Assembly: GCA_905197685.1 (NCBI GenBank)
Contig: CAJJZS010000005.1
Span: 62,001 to 126,000, forward strand
Origin: an uncultured Oscillospiraceae bacterium
GTDB taxonomy: Bacteria > Bacillota > Clostridia > Oscillospirales > Ruminococcaceae
Length of the DNA: 64,000 nt
Reading direction: 5' to 3'
Positions 1 through 8,495 of the stretch are shown one piece after another. The notes under the pieces were generated by a model. It worked only from the letters and a program-made list of their open reading frames with translations, was not told where the DNA came from and did no database searches. The stretch's first letter is position 1; each line of letters starts with the position of its first letter. The position numbers were made by a program, and so were the translations under genes.

Positions 1-434
1 ACTTCTTCGGTGATGCCCTGTTCACGCTGCTCCAAAACTTCGCCGACACACAGGATAACCTTTAAACCTGCGTCCAATGCTGCGCGAACTCTTGCATTTA
101 CGGTTTGATCGGTTTCGCCAAAATATTGTCTGCGCTCGGAGTGACCGATGATTACATATTCTACGCCCATCTCAGCAAGCATTTCGGCAGAGATTTCTCC
201 GGTAAATGCGCCGGATTTTGCCCAATGGCAGTTTTGAGCGCCGATATGAAGGTTGGTTCCCTCACAAGCGCAAAGAGCGGTTTCTAAATTGGTGAACGGA
301 ACGCACAGGACAACCTCACACGAAGCATCTTTTACCATAGGAACAAGTTCCGAAATCAGCTGTTTTGCAGCTTTGCGGTCATTATTCATTTTCCAGTTTC
401 CGGCAACAACTGCCTTGCGAAGCGATTTATTCAT
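1..434 (-). CDS. tpiA: Triosephosphate isomerase, C-terminal part outside the window
   Basis: Interconverts dihydroxyacetone phosphate and glyceraldehyde 3-phosphate in cytoplasmic glycolysis. Reading down from the ATG at 434 gives MNKSLRKAVVAGNWKMNND, with the family's substrate-binding Asn and Lys (GNWKMN), and later the catalytic-histidine motif IIGHSERRQYFGET. About 144 codons are visible. The catalytic glutamate lies beyond position 1. AAAGGATG just upstream serves as the ribosome site. It is the last visible gene of a minus-strand glycolytic run, after pgk and the 191-aa membrane gene, and 53 bp separate it from the latter. Identification is by motif and is very secure. Confidence 0.97.
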   Translation of the reverse strand, partial: MNKSLRKAVVAGNWKMNNDRKAAKQLISELVPMVKDASCEVVLCVPFTNLETALCACEGTNLHIGAQNCHWAKSGAFTGEISAEMLAEMGVEYVIIGHSERRQYFGETDQTVNARVRAALDAGLKVILCVGEVLEQREQGITEE

Positions 435-487
435 AATAAAAACATCCTTTCTGAGTTTGAGTGAAAAATAAAAAGTTGAGTTGAACC

Positions 488-1063
488 TTATCGTACATTG
501 TATTTTGGCTGGAGAGGCTGGCACTGTCCTGCGATTCCGACCGGAACATTGTTGCGGGAAATCAGCAGGCAAATTCCGCCCAGATGGAAGAAGGCAAGAA
601 TGGTGTACAATAACGCGTGGGAAGGTTCAAAATCCATAATGACATAATAAAAGGTAATTAAATAGCAGACCTGATAAAGTAATCCGACTGCCGCAATAAA
701 CAGAATAGCAAGCAGAACAAGCAGCATGATTGTCGGCGGGGCATAGGCAATCAGAAAAAGAACCGCCCCGAATACCATGATGGAAACGGCTGCTAAAGGA
801 GCTTGCGCTGCGCTTAATAAAGTGAGCCAGAGATGAAAACGGGTCTTTTTTTCGCGGATTGTATTATTGTATCGGTCTGCCAAAGAACCCAACAGGTAAT
901 CTTTTGCAAAAGGAATCCACGCAATCCAGGGGTTTTTCATTCCGGTGTTTCCTGCCATTCGATGCAGGGCAAACGAATCAATCAGATACAACACAATTTG
1001 AATCAGAGCAAACAGCGTTGTAAAGACAGGTAAAAAAGTGAAAATAGAGTCATGATAATACAT
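488..1063 (-). CDS. Polytopic membrane protein of unknown function
   Basis: A 191-aa protein with about four hydrophobic segments: roughly residues 8-32, 75-105, 108-140 and 145-168. A short signature, WIAWIPFAKDYLLG, at about residues 46-60 recurs in many clostridial small membrane proteins of unknown role. No catalytic motif is seen. The ATG at 1063 has GAAAGGAATTCC upstream. It lies between pgk and tpiA, an unusual place since these genes are normally adjacent. A strong hairpin after pgk suggests that it is transcribed partly on its own. I do not recognise a function. Confidence 0.75.
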   Translation of the reverse strand: MYYHDSIFTFLPVFTTLFALIQIVLYLIDSFALHRMAGNTGMKNPWIAWIPFAKDYLLGSLADRYNNTIREKKTRFHLWLTLLSAAQAPLAAVSIMVFGAVLFLIAYAPPTIMLLVLLAILFIAAVGLLYQVCYLITFYYVIMDFEPSHALLYTILAFFHLGGICLLISRNNVPVGIAGQCQPLQPKYNVR

Positions 1064-1145
1064 AGGACGGAATTCCTTTCATAACGGTAGGTTGACCGTC
1101 GGTTTCATGCTTGAAAAGAAAATGGACCGACAAAAAGAAAAGTGA

Positions 1146-1179
1146 AAACAGATGCAAAAGAAATCTCCTGCATCTGTTT
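1146..1179 (-). terminator. Rho-independent terminator after pgk
   Basis: An 11-bp perfect stem (1146-1156 with 1169-1179) and a 12-nt loop. T-rich sequence lies on both sides, so it can work in either direction. It lies 13 bp past the pgk stop and separates pgk from the membrane gene. Confidence 0.8.
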
Positions 1180-1192
1180 TTTACAAGATTGA

Positions 1193-2389
1193 TTATTTCT
1201 CGTTGAGAGCAGCGATGCCGGGCAACTCAAGACCTTCTAAAAATTCCAGAGAAGCGCCGCCACCGGTGGAGATGTGGGTCATCTGGTCCGCAAAGCCGAG
1301 TTTGGTAACAGCAGCAACACTGTCGCCGCCGCCAATGATGGAGATTGCTCCCGAAGCGGCGATTGCTTTTGCAACTTCTAAAGTACCTTCTGCAAAAGCA
1401 GGGAATTCAAATACGCCCATAGGACCGTTCCAGATAACAGTGCCTGCGTCTTTTACAGCGTTGCAGAATAATTCAATGGATTTCGGACCGATGTCCATAC
1501 CCATCCAGCCGTCCGGAATCTTGTCAGAATCGGCAAAGCAGGAGCCGCAGTCCTCGGCAAATTTGTCACCGAGCTTATTGTCAACGGGCAGCAGGAATTT
1601 AACGCCCTTTTCCTCTGCTTTCTTGAGCATCTCTTTGGCAAGCTCTACCTTGTCATCTTCGCAAAGGGAAGCGCCGACATTGTAGCCCTTTGCTTTAAAG
1701 AAGGTGTAAGCCATGCCTCCGCCGACAATCAGGGTATCTACTTTTTCTAACAGGTTGTTGATTACGCCGATTTTATCGGAAACCTTTGCGCCGCCCAAAA
1801 TAGCAACCAGAGGACGCTTTGGATTGTTGAGCGCCTGACCCATAACAGAGATTTCTTTCTGAATCAGATATCCGCAAACTGCCGGCAGGAAAGAAGCAAC
1901 GCCGGTGGTGGAGCAGTGCGCGCGGTGTGCGGTACCGAATGCGTCATTGACATAAACATCGGCAAGAGAAGCCAGTTCTTTGGAGAAGTTTTCTTCATTT
2001 TTGGTTTCTTCTTTTCTGAAACGAACATTTTCGAGCAGGATAACCTGACCTTCTGCCATAGAAGCGACCAGAGCTTTTGCATTTTCGCCGACAACATTCT
2101 CGTCTTTTGCAAGTTCAACCGGCTGATTCAACAGTTCGCTTAATCTTGCGGCAACCGGAGCCAGAGAAAATTCTTCCTTATATTCGCCCTTCGGTCTGCC
2201 CAGATGGGAACAGAGGATCACCTTTGCCCGATGCTCTGTCAGGTAGCGGATTGTAGGCAGAGCAGCCACAATGCGTTTGTCATTGGTAATAACGCCGTCT
2301 TTGAGAGGAACGTTAAAATCACAGCGAACCAAAACGCGTTTGCCGGCTACTTCGATATCTTCGATGGTTTTTTTATTCAGAGAATTCAT
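1193..2389 (-). CDS. pgk: Phosphoglycerate kinase
   Basis: Makes ATP and 3-phosphoglycerate from 1,3-bisphosphoglycerate in glycolysis. The 398-aa length is normal for the family. Seen: N-terminal KRVLVRCDFNVPL, the substrate-binding HLGRPKG, the hinge region VAILGGAKVSDKIGVI and the C-terminal nucleotide-loop region GGGDSVAAVTKLG. The open frame continues upstream to 2440, but the ATG at 2389 (MNSLNKKTIEDIEV) matches the usual family start and follows a GGAAAGGCAGG ribosome site. It has its own sigma-A-like promoter at 2494-2522 and a terminator behind it. A Rex-like palindrome lies further upstream at 2602-2619. Confidence 0.98.
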   Translation of the reverse strand: MNSLNKKTIEDIEVAGKRVLVRCDFNVPLKDGVITNDKRIVAALPTIRYLTEHRAKVILCSHLGRPKGEYKEEFSLAPVAARLSELLNQPVELAKDENVVGENAKALVASMAEGQVILLENVRFRKEETKNEENFSKELASLADVYVNDAFGTAHRAHCSTTGVASFLPAVCGYLIQKEISVMGQALNNPKRPLVAILGGAKVSDKIGVINNLLEKVDTLIVGGGMAYTFFKAKGYNVGASLCEDDKVELAKEMLKKAEEKGVKFLLPVDNKLGDKFAEDCGSCFADSDKIPDGWMGMDIGPKSIELFCNAVKDAGTVIWNGPMGVFEFPAFAEGTLEVAKAIAASGAISIIGGGDSVAAVTKLGFADQMTHISTGGGASLEFLEGLELPGIAALNEK

Positions 2390-2493
2390 GGTAAATAACC
2401 TGCCTTTCCTTTTCACTCCCGCTTGGTTTGATTGCTGCAAACGGTGTTGACAGCGAACAATCAGAGGGAGGATGACATCTACAATTTAAGTAT

Positions 2494-2522
2494 ATTGTAA
2501 TGGATTCTGTTCTTTTTTTCAA
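2494..2522 (-). promoter_or_regulatory. pgk: Predicted sigma-A promoter of pgk
   Basis: Minus strand: -35 TTGAAA (2517-2522), 17-bp spacer, -10 TACAAT (2494-2499). It gives a leader of about 100 nt before the pgk ATG. Confidence 0.75.
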
Positions 2523-2601
2523 GGGCGAAAAGAGGGATTTAAACGGATTTTAAAGAAGGTTTTCCCTTTTGCAGTGCAGCGGGCGGTAGGGAAGGAATAA
2601 T

Positions 2602-2619
2602 TTGTGTAATTTTTCACAA
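2602..2619. promoter_or_regulatory. Rex-like palindrome upstream of pgk
   Basis: TTGTGTAATTTTTCACAA closely resembles the Rex operator of Firmicutes (TTGTGA-N6-TCACAA type), whose repressor senses the NADH/NAD+ ratio. It lies about 80 bp upstream of the pgk -35 in the 387-bp gap between pgk and metH (2390-2776). The same gap holds three TTTGCAGGAAA units (about 2624-2692), two direct and one inverted. No gene is seen in this gap. Confidence 0.4.
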
Positions 2620-2776
2620 ACTTTTGCAGGAAAGATTTTTTCTTTGCAGCAAAGACAGTTGATTTTGCAGGAAATCCTTCTTTTTTCCTGCAAATATCGG
2701 GAAGATTCGGAATTTGATACGGTCAAAAATATATTTTTTTGAAATATTATCGGCAGCTTTGATGTTTTTTCATCTT

Positions 2777-5218
2777 TTATTTTAAAACATTTTTTGCAAT
2801 ATCGGCAGAAGCCTTAGCGTCTTTTGCATAAAAATCTGCGCCGATTTTCATCGCATATTCTTCGGTCAGAACTGCGCCGCCTACCATAATTTTACAATCC
2901 GGTTTTTGCGCTTTGACTGCCCGAATCGTTTCTTCCATACTGCGCAGGGTAGTTGTCATCAGTGCGCTTAAACCAACAAGGCGAATTTCATTTTGTACAA
3001 CTGCCTTTACCACCTGTTCGGCAGGGACATCTTTTCCTAAATCCAGTACAGAAAAACCATAATTTTCTAAAATAACCTTAACGATATTTTTTCCGATATC
3101 ATGCACATCGCCGTGGACAGTCGCAAGAACAATTTTTTTGCGTCCGGAAGCGTTGGCAGCAAGTTCACAATGAGAGGAAATCGCTTTTTTTATTTCTTCA
3201 AAACCGGATTGAGCTGCCTGCGCTGCCTGAATCATCTGAGGAAGGAACAGTTTTCCGGATTCAAATCCCTGTCCGACAAAGTCCAAAGCAGGAATCAGTT
3301 TTTGATTGATAATTTCCTCCGGCTGCATTTGACAAAGCAGTTGCTTTACATGGCGCCGAACCGATTCGCCGAGTCCTTTGAGAATGGCTTCGGTCAGTTC
3401 GTCCTGAACAGAATCTTCTTCTTTTAGGACAGGCTCGTTTGATACAATCGGTTTTGCGCTGATTCTTTCAATTTCCTGCGGTCGGCTGAAATTTTCAATA
3501 TAACGCGCAGCATTTTCATCGAAGGCATACAGTACCTCAAAGGCGCGTACAGCGTCCAGCATCGAAGGAATATTCGGGTTGATGATGGGTAAATCTAAGC
3601 CTGCCTGCAAAGCCATCAGCAAAAAGCTGTGATTGAGCAGCTCTCGGTTGGGCAAGCCAAAAGAAATGTTAGAAACGCCGAGTACCGTTTTTACACCCAG
3701 ATTCTCCTTCACCAGTTTCATCGCTTTCAGGGTTTCGACAACCTCTTTTTGCTGCGCAGAGGCAGTCAGTGTCAGACAGTCCACAAAAATATCCTCTTTT
3801 GGAATTCCGTATTGCTGCGCGCAAAGGACAATCTTTTGAGCAATATGAAATCGTTCTTCGGCAGTCAGAGGAATCCCGTTTTCGTCCAAGGTGAGGGCAA
3901 CCACTGCCGCGCCGTATTTTTTGACAAGAGGAAGGATGGTGCGGAGTGATTTTTCTTCTCCGTTTACCGAGTTTACGATTGGCTTGCCGTTGTAAATGCG
4001 CAGGGCAGCTTCAACTGCCTTTGCATTGGAGGAGTCAATCTGGAGCGGGGTATCCAAAACGCTTTGCAGTTTTTGTATTACAAGGGGCAGCATCTGTTCT
4101 TCCGAAATATCGGGCATACCCATATTAACATCTAAAATAGCGGCTCCCGCATCTGCCTGAGAGATTCCCTGTGTGAGGATATAGTCAAAGTCCTGCTCTA
4201 AAATCGCCTGTTTGAGCCGCTTTTTACCGGTTGGGTTGATTCGCTCTCCGATGATACGCACACGGTCAATCGGAACAAAGTTGGTGGGGGTGCAGACGCA
4301 GGAAATCTTAGCGGGAACTTTTCTTTGTTGTGGGATTTGGTTTTTCAGCGTGTTATTTAAACAGCGGATAAAATCAGGGTCTGTTCCGCAGCAGCCGCCG
4401 AAGATGCGCACACCCAACGGCAGATAGGGGAGAATTGCCCGGGCAAACTCTTCCGGTGAGATAGAATAACTTCCGTCGGCAGGGTCGGGCAGACCGGCAT
4501 TTGCTTTAAGAAAAACGGGAAGAGAGGTAGAGTCGCAAAGCTCTTTGGCAAGTGGGAGCAGCTCAACCGGTCCCAGGGAGCAGTTGAATCCGATACAATC
4601 GGCGCCCAATCCTTCAATCACTGCCGCCATAGAGCGAACACAGCAGCCGGTGAAGGTGCGTCCGTTGGCTTCAAAGCTCATAGAAACCATCAGGGGCAGT
4701 TGTTTTCCCAGCTTTTCGCAGCTTTCTTTTACAGCAAGGATACCTGCTTTTACTTCATATAGATCGGTCATTGTTTCCAGTACAATGCAGTCTGCTCCGG
4801 CGATGATGCCGGCGGCAGCCTGTTCGGCAAAAATGTCATAGGCTTCCTCAAAGGAAAGTGTTCCGGTCGGTTCCAGCAGTTCCCCAATCGGTCCGATATC
4901 CAAAGCGACTGCCGCGCCGCTCGATTCTGCCGCTTTTTTTGCGTTGCAAACGGCAGCGGTGATGACCTGTTCTACCGAGTAAGGAGAGTTTGCGAGCTTT
5001 TTTCGGTTGGCGCCGAAGGTATTGGTATATAAGAGATTGGAACCTGCGCTGCAATAATCCCGATGAATTTGTGTGACAATGTCGGGGTGGGTGATATTAA
5101 ACAATTCCGGTTGTTCTCCGATGGGCAGTCCCTTTTTTTGCAGCTGAGTTCCCATCGCTCCATCTAAAAACAGAAAGTGGTCTGTGCCGTGCAATAATTT
5201 TCTCCATTTATTTTCCAC
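2777..5218 (-). CDS. metH: Cobalamin-dependent methionine synthase, main subunit without activation domain
   Basis: Transfers methyl from methyltetrahydrofolate to homocysteine through cobalamin. Domains in order: homocysteine methyltransferase (about 1-300; zinc cysteines in GFNCSLG and GGCCGTD), pterin-binding barrel (about 320-590, RIIGERINPTGKK), four-helix cap (about 635-690) and the B12-binding domain (about 695-813) with the axial-ligand motif GDVHDIGKN. The AdoMet-binding reactivation domain of the long E. coli form is absent; the preceding gene supplies it. The frame opens with GTG at 5227, but AAAGG abuts that codon. GTG at 5218 has the right 9-nt spacing, giving 813 aa and an 11-nt overlap with the upstream stop, so translation is probably coupled. 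Confidence 0.95.
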   Translation of the reverse strand: MENKWRKLLHGTDHFLFLDGAMGTQLQKKGLPIGEQPELFNITHPDIVTQIHRDYCSAGSNLLYTNTFGANRKKLANSPYSVEQVITAAVCNAKKAAESSGAAVALDIGPIGELLEPTGTLSFEEAYDIFAEQAAAGIIAGADCIVLETMTDLYEVKAGILAVKESCEKLGKQLPLMVSMSFEANGRTFTGCCVRSMAAVIEGLGADCIGFNCSLGPVELLPLAKELCDSTSLPVFLKANAGLPDPADGSYSISPEEFARAILPYLPLGVRIFGGCCGTDPDFIRCLNNTLKNQIPQQRKVPAKISCVCTPTNFVPIDRVRIIGERINPTGKKRLKQAILEQDFDYILTQGISQADAGAAILDVNMGMPDISEEQMLPLVIQKLQSVLDTPLQIDSSNAKAVEAALRIYNGKPIVNSVNGEEKSLRTILPLVKKYGAAVVALTLDENGIPLTAEERFHIAQKIVLCAQQYGIPKEDIFVDCLTLTASAQQKEVVETLKAMKLVKENLGVKTVLGVSNISFGLPNRELLNHSFLLMALQAGLDLPIINPNIPSMLDAVRAFEVLYAFDENAARYIENFSRPQEIERISAKPIVSNEPVLKEEDSVQDELTEAILKGLGESVRRHVKQLLCQMQPEEIINQKLIPALDFVGQGFESGKLFLPQMIQAAQAAQSGFEEIKKAISSHCELAANASGRKKIVLATVHGDVHDIGKNIVKVILENYGFSVLDLGKDVPAEQVVKAVVQNEIRLVGLSALMTTTLRSMEETIRAVKAQKPDCKIMVGGAVLTEEYAMKIGADFYAKDAKASADIAKNVLK

Positions 5219-5870
5219 AAAAAACACCCTTTCTTCTCAGTTGGCAGTTTCCCTTTAAAAAGCACAGCGAACAAGGAGGGACTGCCTGATTTTTTGAGGA
5301 TTCTCCCTGAGGCAAAATCCCCATTACAGCGGTAACGGATTTGACAGGAATCAACATTCCGGAGGAAGAACAGCTTAACCCGATTGCTTTTCCGGCGTCT
5401 AACGCAGAGATTATCTGTGGCTGAAGCTCCAGCGGAAAATCGCCGTACCCACAGCTGAACCGGTCGGTCAGTCCACAATGAAGTTCGAGAGAAAGCTGTT
5501 CCTGCACCCGGTCACATAGTTGTTCTATTGCGGCGGAAGCAGCGGCATCCAGCCACAGAGCCTGTTCCATATCGGTAACTTGACTGCGGCGAATCAGCGT
5601 ATCTGCTAAGCTGCCTAAAGTAGCGGCGAACAGAATCAATCGGGAAGACCCTTGTAAATGCGCCTTGATGTCCTTTCCGACCATAATTTCCTCAAGAGAT
5701 TCGGAAGGGAAAATGCGATAGCAGTAGCTTGGAGAGCAAACAGAGAGCAGTTTGTCCGCAGCAGACTGCGCTTTTTTTAGAAAAAAATCGGGAATTTCGG
5801 TTGGAAGCTGAGCCCCCAACGCGTATCGGACCGTTTCCGATACGGGAATGTCGGTGAGATGGTAGAGCAT
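5208..5870 (-). CDS. Methionine synthase reactivation (AdoMet-binding) subunit
   Basis: A 220-aa stand-alone version of the C-terminal activation domain of MetH, which binds AdoMet and lets oxidised cobalamin be reductively remethylated. The family signature is clear: RFSCGYGDFPLELQPQI followed by LDAGKAIGL and MLIPVKSVTAVMGI. The C-terminus carries a cysteine cluster (CSLCFLKGNC) typical of the split clostridial proteins. AAAGGAGGATT precedes the ATG. It starts 9 bp after metF and overlaps metH by 11 nt, so the three genes form one operon. Confidence 0.9.
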   Translation of the reverse strand: MLYHLTDIPVSETVRYALGAQLPTEIPDFFLKKAQSAADKLLSVCSPSYCYRIFPSESLEEIMVGKDIKAHLQGSSRLILFAATLGSLADTLIRRSQVTDMEQALWLDAAASAAIEQLCDRVQEQLSLELHCGLTDRFSCGYGDFPLELQPQIISALDAGKAIGLSCSSSGMLIPVKSVTAVMGILPQGESSKNQAVPPCSLCFLKGNCQLRRKGVFCGK

Positions 5871-5879
5871 AATCCTCCT

Positions 5880-6755
5880 TTAACGGTTGGCACAGCGGAT
5901 TAAGCTGGCAACCGATTGGCTGATGCGTCGGGCAATCAATGGATTGTTCATGGTGTACAGATGGATTCCCTGAACTCCGTTTGAAATTAAATCAACAATT
6001 TGTTCTACGGCGTAGGCAATCCCTGCGTCCTGCATTGCGGCGGGATCGTCCCCGTAGCGGTGCATAATTTTGACGAATTTTTTCGGCAGGCTAGCCCCGC
6101 ACAACGAAACCATGCGCTCAATCTGTTTTCGGTTGGTTACCGGCATAATGCCCGCTTCGATGGGAACCATAATACCCGCTTCTCTTGCAGAGTATAAAAA
6201 TCGGTAAAAGTCATTGTTATCAAAAAACAGCTGGGAAATCAGATGGGAAGCGCCGGATTCTACCTTTTCTTTCAGATGCAGGATATCTTCGGACAGGTCG
6301 CTGCATTCGGGGTGCGTTTCCGGATAACAGGCGGCAGCAATATCAAAGCTGCCGGATTTGCCAATCTCCCGAATCAATTCCTGCGCGTAGCGATAATCGG
6401 TTTGTACGGGAAGATTGGGATTGATGTCTCCGCGCAGAGCGAGGATATTTTCAATCCCGTTCTGCTCAAAATCTCTTAGAATCTGCCCGATATGCTCTTT
6501 GGTGGAGTTGACACAGGTCAGATGAGCCAACGGCTCAATGCCGTATTTATTCTTGATAGTAGAAGCAATTTCCACTGTGGAGCGATCTGCGGGGTTTCCG
6601 CCCGCTCCGTAGGTGACGCTGATAAAATCGGGGGAAAGATCTGCCAAATGCTCCAGCGTTTCATAAACGGTGCGAACGGAATCGGTCTTTTTAGGAGGAA
6701 ATACCTCAAAGGAAAAGACAACCTTTTTTTGTTGGAACAAGGAATTCAGTTTCAT
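5880..6755 (-). CDS. metF: Methylenetetrahydrofolate reductase
   Basis: Reduces 5,10-methylene-THF to 5-methyl-THF, the methyl donor for MetH two genes downstream. The 291-aa protein begins with the family pattern FSFEVFPPKKTDSVRTVYET, followed by PDFISVTYGAGGN and the FAD-site region LALRGD. LISQLFFDN and VPIEAGIMPV are also present. The ATG follows GAAAGGCAG at good spacing. It is the first gene of metF-activation subunit-metH and is driven by the promoter at 6839-6867. The leader is only about 75 nt, too short for a SAM or T-box riboswitch. No MetV-like zinc protein is seen next to it. Confidence 0.96.
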   Translation of the reverse strand: MKLNSLFQQKKVVFSFEVFPPKKTDSVRTVYETLEHLADLSPDFISVTYGAGGNPADRSTVEIASTIKNKYGIEPLAHLTCVNSTKEHIGQILRDFEQNGIENILALRGDINPNLPVQTDYRYAQELIREIGKSGSFDIAAACYPETHPECSDLSEDILHLKEKVESGASHLISQLFFDNNDFYRFLYSAREAGIMVPIEAGIMPVTNRKQIERMVSLCGASLPKKFVKIMHRYGDDPAAMQDAGIAYAVEQIVDLISNGVQGIHLYTMNNPLIARRISQSVASLIRCANR

Positions 6756-6838
6756 AGTTTAATCTGCCTTTCATCGGAACCTTTTTTATTACACAACCTC
6801 ACCCAAAGCGGTAAGAAAATCAAAAAATGATTTATTAC

Positions 6839-6867
6839 ATTATAGAGAAAAAGTACACCGATGTAAA
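6839..6867 (-). promoter_or_regulatory. metF: Predicted sigma-A promoter of the metF operon
   Basis: Minus strand: -35 TTTACA (6862-6867), 17-bp spacer, perfect -10 TATAAT (6839-6844). Confidence 0.8.
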
Positions 6868-6910
6868 GCAGAAAAGCAAAATCTTTCGGAAAATAAAAAT
6901 ACGGCGAAGA

Positions 6911-6942
6911 AAAAAGAGGAGGGGAAACCCGTCCTCTTTTTT
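6911..6942. terminator. Bidirectional terminator after the 209-aa gene
   Basis: AAAAAGAGGA (6911-6920) pairs with TCCTCTTTTT (6932-6941), with a GC-rich inner part. It begins 2 bp past the stop codon at 6944. Confidence 0.8.
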
Positions 6943-6943
6943 G

Positions 6944-7573
6944 TTAAGCGTCGGTATTTTTCCCGCTGTTTCTGTTGCGAAAATATTCATCGCAGAATTG
7001 ATGCCACACAATGCGGTATTCTTCATCGGATACAACTTTCATGTCGGAAATTTTAAAAATCCCGCGTTCCTTTGCCATCTGTATAAAATCGGACAGATAA
7101 GAACCCACTCCGTCGGCAGGATAGGTGTAGCAGTGAGTGACACCATTTCGGAGTCCGGCATACAGTCGGGTGTGTCCGTCACAGATGAACGGGGTGTCGG
7201 GATAGACCGGAATCAGCAGGTCATCGGCAGAAGAAACCCATTCCTCACAGTTTTGCATTTTAGCTTGGTTGATATAAAACTGTGAGGGCTGAAGGGAAGA
7301 AATCTCAGTGAGGGTAAGAGGAATCGGCGGATAAGAGAACAACAGTTCGCCGTTTTCTCCGTAAAACTCGGTTACCTGATAATTGTAAAAACGAAACTCT
7401 TCTACCAGCTCTTTCGGCAGCTCGGAAAGAGCGGAGTGAATGACCGCTTTGCATTTGTCAATAAACTCAAAATAAACGGGGATATCATCGACTAAGTAGG
7501 CATTATGTATCGCGACATATCGCGGGTTGGCATAGGGGCAGTCTGACATGGTTTCAATTCGTTGGATAATCAT
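6944..7573 (-). CDS. Hypothetical protein with a ParB-like DGHTRL motif
   Basis: A 209-aa soluble protein. The most telling segment, FICDGHTRLYAGLRNGV (about 129-145), resembles the DGHHR core of ParB/sulfiredoxin-like folds, which bind or hydrolyse nucleotides. No helix-turn-helix follows, so it is not a partition protein. The N-terminus has a cysteine-containing stretch (MSDCPYANPRY). The ATG at 7573 has AAGGAGAAACCAA upstream. It is downstream of, and probably cotranscribed with, the small membrane gene at 7589-7843 (15-bp gap). The role is unknown and the ParB-like reading is tentative. Confidence 0.6.
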   Translation of the reverse strand: MIIQRIETMSDCPYANPRYVAIHNAYLVDDIPVYFEFIDKCKAVIHSALSELPKELVEEFRFYNYQVTEFYGENGELLFSYPPIPLTLTEISSLQPSQFYINQAKMQNCEEWVSSADDLLIPVYPDTPFICDGHTRLYAGLRNGVTHCYTYPADGVGSYLSDFIQMAKERGIFKISDMKVVSDEEYRIVWHQFCDEYFRNRNSGKNTDA

Positions 7574-7588
7574 TTGGTTTCTCCTTTT

Positions 7589-7843
7589 TTAAATGCGGTA
7601 CGGCAGTACCATTAAACTCATAAAAAATAAAATCACCATCGCCAGATTCAGCGAGGTCATCATCCATCTTTTTTTCATTGCGCTGCGTATTGTACAGGCA
7701 AGAAACAGCCCTAAAACGGACAGCCAAGAAAGAAAAATCAGGGTGTTATGATAGGTGTTGGTGGACAGAAGATAGAGGAGGGCAGCGGCAATCGACAATC
7801 CTTGCAGCCAAAGGTAGGTGCGGTCACGAAGAATCTCTTTCAT
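7589..7843 (-). CDS. Small membrane protein, 84 aa
   Basis: Three hydrophobic segments (about residues 14-29, 33-50 and 60-80) with charged ends (MKEILRDRTY, MKKRWM). The frame is open up to 7927, but the ATG at 7843 follows GAAAGGAGATTTTTTTGAT, while the upstream part reads through the decamer repeat at 7881-7920 and is very unlikely to be coding. No family is recognised. Confidence 0.6.
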   Translation of the reverse strand: MKEILRDRTYLWLQGLSIAAALLYLLSTNTYHNTLIFLSWLSVLGLFLACTIRSAMKKRWMMTSLNLAMVILFFMSLMVLPYRI

Positions 7844-7880
7844 ATCAAAAAAATCTCCTTTCGGGTAAATGAGCGGAAGT

Positions 7881-7920
7881 GATTGAAAATGATTATAAAT
7901 GATTGATAATGATTGAAAAT
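7881..7920. repeat. Four tandem 10-bp repeats upstream of a small membrane gene
   Basis: Four contiguous decamers GATTGAAAAT, GATTATAAAT, GATTGATAAT and GATTGAAAAT, exactly one helical turn apart. They lie in the divergent region between the minus-strand membrane gene (start 7843) and the GntR gene (start 8091). They look like a phased protein-binding array or an A-tract bend. Confidence 0.7.
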
Positions 7921-8013
7921 ATCTCAAGTAAAAGGGAAATTGACTCTGTATAACAGTATATCAGCAGGATATGAATTTTTCCACCTTTTCCATGAAAATC
8001 CGGAAGATAGGGC

Positions 8014-8042
8014 TTGACAAAGCATGAGAGATGTGATACTGT
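8014..8042 (+). promoter_or_regulatory. Promoter of the first GntR/ABC module
   Basis: -35 TTGACA (8014-8019), 17-bp spacer, -10 TACTGT (8037-8042). The -10 lies inside the palindrome at 8039-8061. Confidence 0.75.
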
Positions 8043-8061
8043 ATATATACGATATATACAG
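8039..8061. promoter_or_regulatory. Predicted GntR/YtrA operator
   Basis: A near-perfect 23-bp palindrome, CTGTATATA at the left and TATATACAG at the right, overlapping the -10 and start point of the gene for the adjacent GntR regulator. The placement predicts autorepression. Confidence 0.7.
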
Positions 8062-8090
8062 TATATACGGAAATAAGGATTGGTGATGTT

Positions 8091-8468
8091 TTGAATCTGA
8101 TTATCAGTAATTCAAGCGGCAAACCGATTTATGAACAGATTACTTCCCAGATAAAAAACAGTATTCTCGGAGGAGAATTGCAGGAAGGGCAGATGCTTCC
8201 TTCTATGAGGGCGCTTGCGCGGGATTTGCGTATCAGTGTGATTACCACAAAGCGCGCCTATGAGGATTTGGAACGGGACGGATTTGTTGTAACGGTTGCC
8301 GGAAAAGGTTGTTTTGTTGCTCCGAAAAATTTGGAGCTGATGAAGGAAGAACAGCGCAAAAAGATAGAGGCTTTGTTGGAACAGGCGGTAAGTCAGGCAA
8401 AAACAGCTTCTGTAGAGCTGGAGGAGCTGACAGAAATGCTGCGCATTTTGTATGAGGAACAGAGCTAA
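8091..8468 (+). CDS. GntR/YtrA-family transcription regulator
   Basis: 125 aa with an N-terminal winged helix (KPIYEQITSQIKNSILGGEL, LPSMRALARDLRISVITTKRAYEDLERDGFV split across the helix-turn-helix) and a short helical tail used for dimer formation in the YtrA subfamily. The start is TTG at 8091; an ATG at 8086 is out of frame. It is the first gene of a three-gene unit with an ABC ATPase and permease 27 bp and more downstream. Such regulators normally repress their own ABC operon until an envelope-active compound is sensed. The palindrome at 8039-8061 is the likely operator. Confidence 0.88.
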   Translation: MNLIISNSSGKPIYEQITSQIKNSILGGELQEGQMLPSMRALARDLRISVITTKRAYEDLERDGFVVTVAGKGCFVAPKNLELMKEEQRKKIEALLEQAVSQAKTASVELEELTEMLRILYEEQS

Positions 8469-8495
8469 AAGAAAAATAAGAAAGGAAGAAAAGAT

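Noticed and set aside
6756..6840. Possible SAM riboswitch upstream of metF
   Set aside because: The leader is only about 75 nt from the predicted start and shows none of the S-box helices.
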